From: LMUY01 sp965199105
GTDB taxonomy: Bacteria > Pseudomonadota > Alphaproteobacteria > Acetobacterales > Acetobacteraceae
Length of the DNA stretch: 64,000 nt
NCBI GenBank assembly: GCA_965199105.1
Contig: CBDAQO010000002.1
Coordinates: 2,232,001 to 2,296,000, forward strand
Reading direction: 5' to 3'
The first letter of the stretch is position 1; each line of letters starts with the position of its first letter. The position numbers and the translations under genes are program-made. This document shows, one piece after another, positions 61,607 through 64,000 of the stretch. The notes under the pieces are model-generated. The model searched no databases, had not been told where the DNA came from, and saw nothing but the letters and a program-made list of their open reading frames with translations.

Positions 61607-63070
61607 ATGGACGCAGCCGATCCCAAAGGACCCGGCACGCCTGTCGCCGAGGGCGAGGTGGTGTATGCCGCCATGCGCAGCCGCAAGCTGCGCCTGCTCA
61701 TCCCGCTGGTGGTGGCGTTCGCGTTCCTGATGGAGCAGCTCGACTCCACCATCGTCACCACCGCCATCCCGGACATGGCGCGCAGCCTGCGGGTGCCGCC
61801 GCTGGAGCTGAACCTGGCGATCACGGCCTACATCCTCAGCATTGCGGTGTTCATGCCGGTCAGCAGTTGGTTTGCCGACCGGTTCGGCGCGCGGCGGGTG
61901 TTCGCGGCCGCGCTGGTGATCTTCACCGCCGCCTCGATGCTATGCGGCCTGTCGCGCGACCTGGTGTTCCTGGTGGCCATGCGCGCCCTGCAAGGCTTCG
62001 GCGGCGCGATGATGACCCCGGTCGGCCGGCTGGTGCTGATCCGGGCGTTCCCGCGCAGCCAGTTGGTGACAGCGATGACCTACATGACGGTGCCCGCGGT
62101 GATCGGCCCGGCGATCGGGCCCATCCTGGGCGGCATCCTCACCACCTATGCCTCGTGGCGCTGGGTGTTCTACGTGAACGTGCCGGTGGGGCTGCTGGGC
62201 GTGGTGTTGGCGCTGCGGTTCGTCGAGGACGTGCGCAGTGCGACCCCGCCGCGGTTCGACCTGACCGGCTTCGTGCTGTGCGGCCTGGGGTTTGGGCTGC
62301 TGCAGTTTGGGCTGGAGAACATCGCCCGCTCGCTGCTGCCGCGCCTGCTGGTGGTGGCCGCGATGGTGGCGGGGCTGGCATTGCTCGCGCTCTACGTGCC
62401 GCATGCACGACGCCGGGTGGACGCGGTGCTCGACCTCTCGTTGTTCCGCATCCGCAGCTTTCGGGTGAGCACGCTGGCCGGCGGGCTGAGCCGGACCGGG
62501 GTGAACGCGGTGCCGTTCATGCTGCCGCTGCTGTTCCAGATTGGGTTCGGGCTGAGCCCGGTGCAGTCCGGCTCGCTGACCTTCGTGGCCAGCATCGGCA
62601 CCCTCGTGGTGCGGCCGGTGTCGGCGCGGCTGATGCGGCAGTTCGGCTATCGCGGGCTGCTGTCGGTCAACGGCGTGGTGTGCGCGATGATCATCGCGTG
62701 CTTCGCGCTGGTGCAGCGGGGAACGCCGCATTGGCAGGTATTCTTGCTGGTGCTGGTGTTCGGCATCGCCCGCAGCACGCAGTTCATGACCACCAACACG
62801 CTTACCTATGCCGACGCGCCGGCCGACAAGCTCAGCCGCAGCACCAGCCTGGGCGGGGTGATCCAGCAGCTCACGGTGTCGTTCGGCGTGTCGATCGCGG
62901 CGGCGCTGCTGGGGGTGATCGCGGGGCCGGGTCGGTTGCCGAGCGTGGCAAATTTCCACGTGGCGTTCGTGCTGGTGGCGCTGATCACGCTGGTTTCCGC
63001 GCCGGGTTTCCTGCAGCTCCGGCCTGAGGATGGCGCCAACGTGAGCGGCTACCGGGCTAGGGTTCGCTGA
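61607..63070 (+). CDS. DHA2-family MFS efflux transporter (EmrB/QacA type)
   Basis: This is a 14-helix drug:proton antiporter of 487 residues. It shows the helix 1 motif MEQLDSTIVTTAIPDMARSL, MPVSSWFADRFGARRVF (A motif), RALQGFGGAMMTPVGRLVLI, and GPAIGPILGGILTTYASWRW (C motif), all typical of DHA2 pumps. An AGGAG ribosome site supports ATG 61607. No membrane-fusion partner (EmrA) is adjacent, so it may work alone or export a product of the ATP-grasp neighbour. Confidence 0.92.
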   Translation: MDAADPKGPGTPVAEGEVVYAAMRSRKLRLLIPLVVAFAFLMEQLDSTIVTTAIPDMARSLRVPPLELNLAITAYILSIAVFMPVSSWFADRFGARRVFAAALVIFTAASMLCGLSRDLVFLVAMRALQGFGGAMMTPVGRLVLIRAFPRSQLVTAMTYMTVPAVIGPAIGPILGGILTTYASWRWVFYVNVPVGLLGVVLALRFVEDVRSATPPRFDLTGFVLCGLGFGLLQFGLENIARSLLPRLLVVAAMVAGLALLALYVPHARRRVDAVLDLSLFRIRSFRVSTLAGGLSRTGVNAVPFMLPLLFQIGFGLSPVQSGSLTFVASIGTLVVRPVSARLMRQFGYRGLLSVNGVVCAMIIACFALVQRGTPHWQVFLLVLVFGIARSTQFMTTNTLTYADAPADKLSRSTSLGGVIQQLTVSFGVSIAAALLGVIAGPGRLPSVANFHVAFVLVALITLVSAPGFLQLRPEDGANVSGYRARVR

Positions 63071-63117
63071 TCCGTTCCCACGTCGCAAAGCTCGGCCCTG
63101 CACTCGGAGAGGAATGG

Positions 63118-63531
63118 TCAGGCAGGCTTGGCGGCCAGCATCTGCTTGACGGCGGTGCACATGTCACTCGGCGAGTAGGGCTTGGCGAGGTAGGCGTTGC
63201 GCGTGCCGGGAACCTGGCCGTCGGCGTTTTCGGGCGCGCCGGTCATGAAGATCACCGGCAGGTCCGGGCGGAACTGCCGGGCGCGGGTCGAGAGGCTGTG
63301 CCCGTCCATGCCGCCGGGCATCTGGATGTCGGTCAGCAGCAAGTCGATCGCCGGGTCGGCCTGGAGCAGCGCCAGGGCGTCGGGGCCGTTCTCCGCCTCG
63401 AGTACGTCGTAGCCCTCGTCCATCAGCACCTCGAGCAAAGTGAGGCGGATGAGGAATTCATCCTCTACGATCAGGACCTTGGGCCGCGCGGCAGGGGCTG
63501 ACGGGGGGCTGGTCGGAGTGGTCTGCGACAT
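63118..63531 (-). CDS. single-domain response regulator (CheY-like)
   Basis: This 137-residue protein is a lone receiver domain. The acidic pocket (E23, D24), the phospho-acceptor D68 in LLLTDIQMPGGMDG, the switch Thr 97 in FMTGAP, and K117 in LAKPYS are all present. A short Pro/Ser-rich N-terminus precedes it. There is no output domain. It may relay phosphate, as in Hpt or DivK-type circuits. No partner kinase is in the window; the neighbours are transporters. Confidence 0.92.
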   Translation of the reverse strand: MSQTTPTSPPSAPAARPKVLIVEDEFLIRLTLLEVLMDEGYDVLEAENGPDALALLQADPAIDLLLTDIQMPGGMDGHSLSTRARQFRPDLPVIFMTGAPENADGQVPGTRNAYLAKPYSPSDMCTAVKQMLAAKPA

Positions 63532-63655
63532 GGCTCGGTAACGCCTCTCGCCTCGGTCTGTTGCGCGTCCGGTCGGGGTCCGGCGCCATCATGCACCAAA
63601 CCGGGCACGCCTGCATCACTCCGTTGTGATCATTTTCGACGTGGCAGGGGGCAGC

Positions 63656-64000
63656 TCAGATTTCGACGATCCGGCCGATTTCCACCACGCCGCCGCCCGG
63701 CAGGCGGACGAAGCTGGCAACGCTGGGCACGTTGCGCAGCATGAAGGCGTAGAATCGCTCCTGCCAGAGCGGCAGCGCCGGGCCGAGCGTGCGGTGCACC
63801 ACCGATTCATGGCCGACATAGTAGGTGAGGTCGTCGAGCGGCATGGTGCAGCCCTTGGCGCGGGCTTCCTCCAGCAGCTCCGGAATATCGGGGCGTTCCA
63901 TGAAGCCGTATTGCGCGACCAGGCGCCAGAACTCGGGCGCCGCCTGGGTGAGTTGCACCCGGTGCGCTGCGTCCACGAAGGGGATGGATTGCGTGATGCA
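63656..64000 (-). CDS. kup: Kup potassium transporter, C-terminal cytoplasmic part (runs off the window)
   Basis: Only the last 115 or so residues are present; the gene continues beyond 64000. The visible part is the soluble tail of Kup/HAK potassium:proton symporters. It has a GFMERPDIPELLEEA motif, TYYVGHESVVHRTLG, LPLWQERFYAFMLRNVPSVASFVRLPGG and the closing VVEIGRIVEI, which match the family end closely. The membrane region and transport residues lie outside the window. The usual family motif is Y-x-GRET; here it reads YYVGHESV. Confidence 0.9.
   Translation of the reverse strand, partial: CITQSIPFVDAAHRVQLTQAAPEFWRLVAQYGFMERPDIPELLEEARAKGCTMPLDDLTYYVGHESVVHRTLGPALPLWQERFYAFMLRNVPSVASFVRLPGGGVVEIGRIVEI

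Overview
The window is about 68-70 percent GC by eye, gene-dense, and reads as chromosome of an alphaproteobacterium, most likely a member of the Acetobacteraceae or a close Rhodospirillales relative. Supporting signs are an alternative complex III plus caa3 oxidase operon, a NirA-type nitrite reductase, a yfgM-bamB-der run, an alanine/lysine-tailed HU protein, and an intergenic hairpin at 52496-52517 of a style I associate with that family. I saw no tRNA, rRNA, CRISPR array, prophage or insertion sequence.

Region 1 (1-2343): the end of a nitrate/sulfonate/taurine-type ABC importer (permease fragment, binding protein, ATPase). Region 2 (2368-13588, minus strand): one tightly packed eleven-gene respiratory operon. 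In transcription order it runs actA, actB, actC, actD, actE, actF, a small membrane protein, then ctaC, ctaD, ctaE and ctaF. It would move electrons from quinol through alternative complex III to an A2-type caa3 cytochrome c oxidase. Region 3 (14041-20072): an HU-like DNA-binding protein, a small basic protein, and an assimilatory nitrite block: NirA, a Fe-S/FAD/NADPH reductase that should feed it, and a NarK transporter, preceded by a structured leader. Region 4 (20196-26732): fluoride channel, dihydroorotase, small lipoprotein, YfgM-like protein, BamB, Der, and two small proteins.

Region 5 (26747-43663): surface carbohydrate functions. It holds a GT8-like transferase, a DUF707 protein, a GMC oxidoreductase, UDP-galactopyranose mutase and a 1904-residue secreted multidomain protein. 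That protein combines a clan GH-A-like hydrolase, duplicated carbohydrate-binding and Ig-like modules, an SGNH esterase and an RTX tail. GH16, a polymerase/ligase-like membrane protein, GT2 and two acyltransferases follow. Region 6 (44031-54178): an exopolysaccharide locus with a Wzc-like co-polymerase/kinase, three GT4 transferases, a priming sugar-phosphate transferase behind a perfect CRP-type palindrome, a possible 2-oxoglutarate dioxygenase, a hexapeptide acetyltransferase and a Wzx-like flippase. Together regions 5 and 6 can prime, assemble, decorate, flip and trim a surface polysaccharide.

Region 7 (54304-64000): Bcr/CflA efflux, an orphan chemoreceptor next to an amino-acid-type binding protein, a Pro/Gly-rich exported protein, a TPR/ATP-grasp fusion, a DHA2 efflux pump, a single-domain response regulator, and the C-terminal end of a Kup potassium transporter running off the window.
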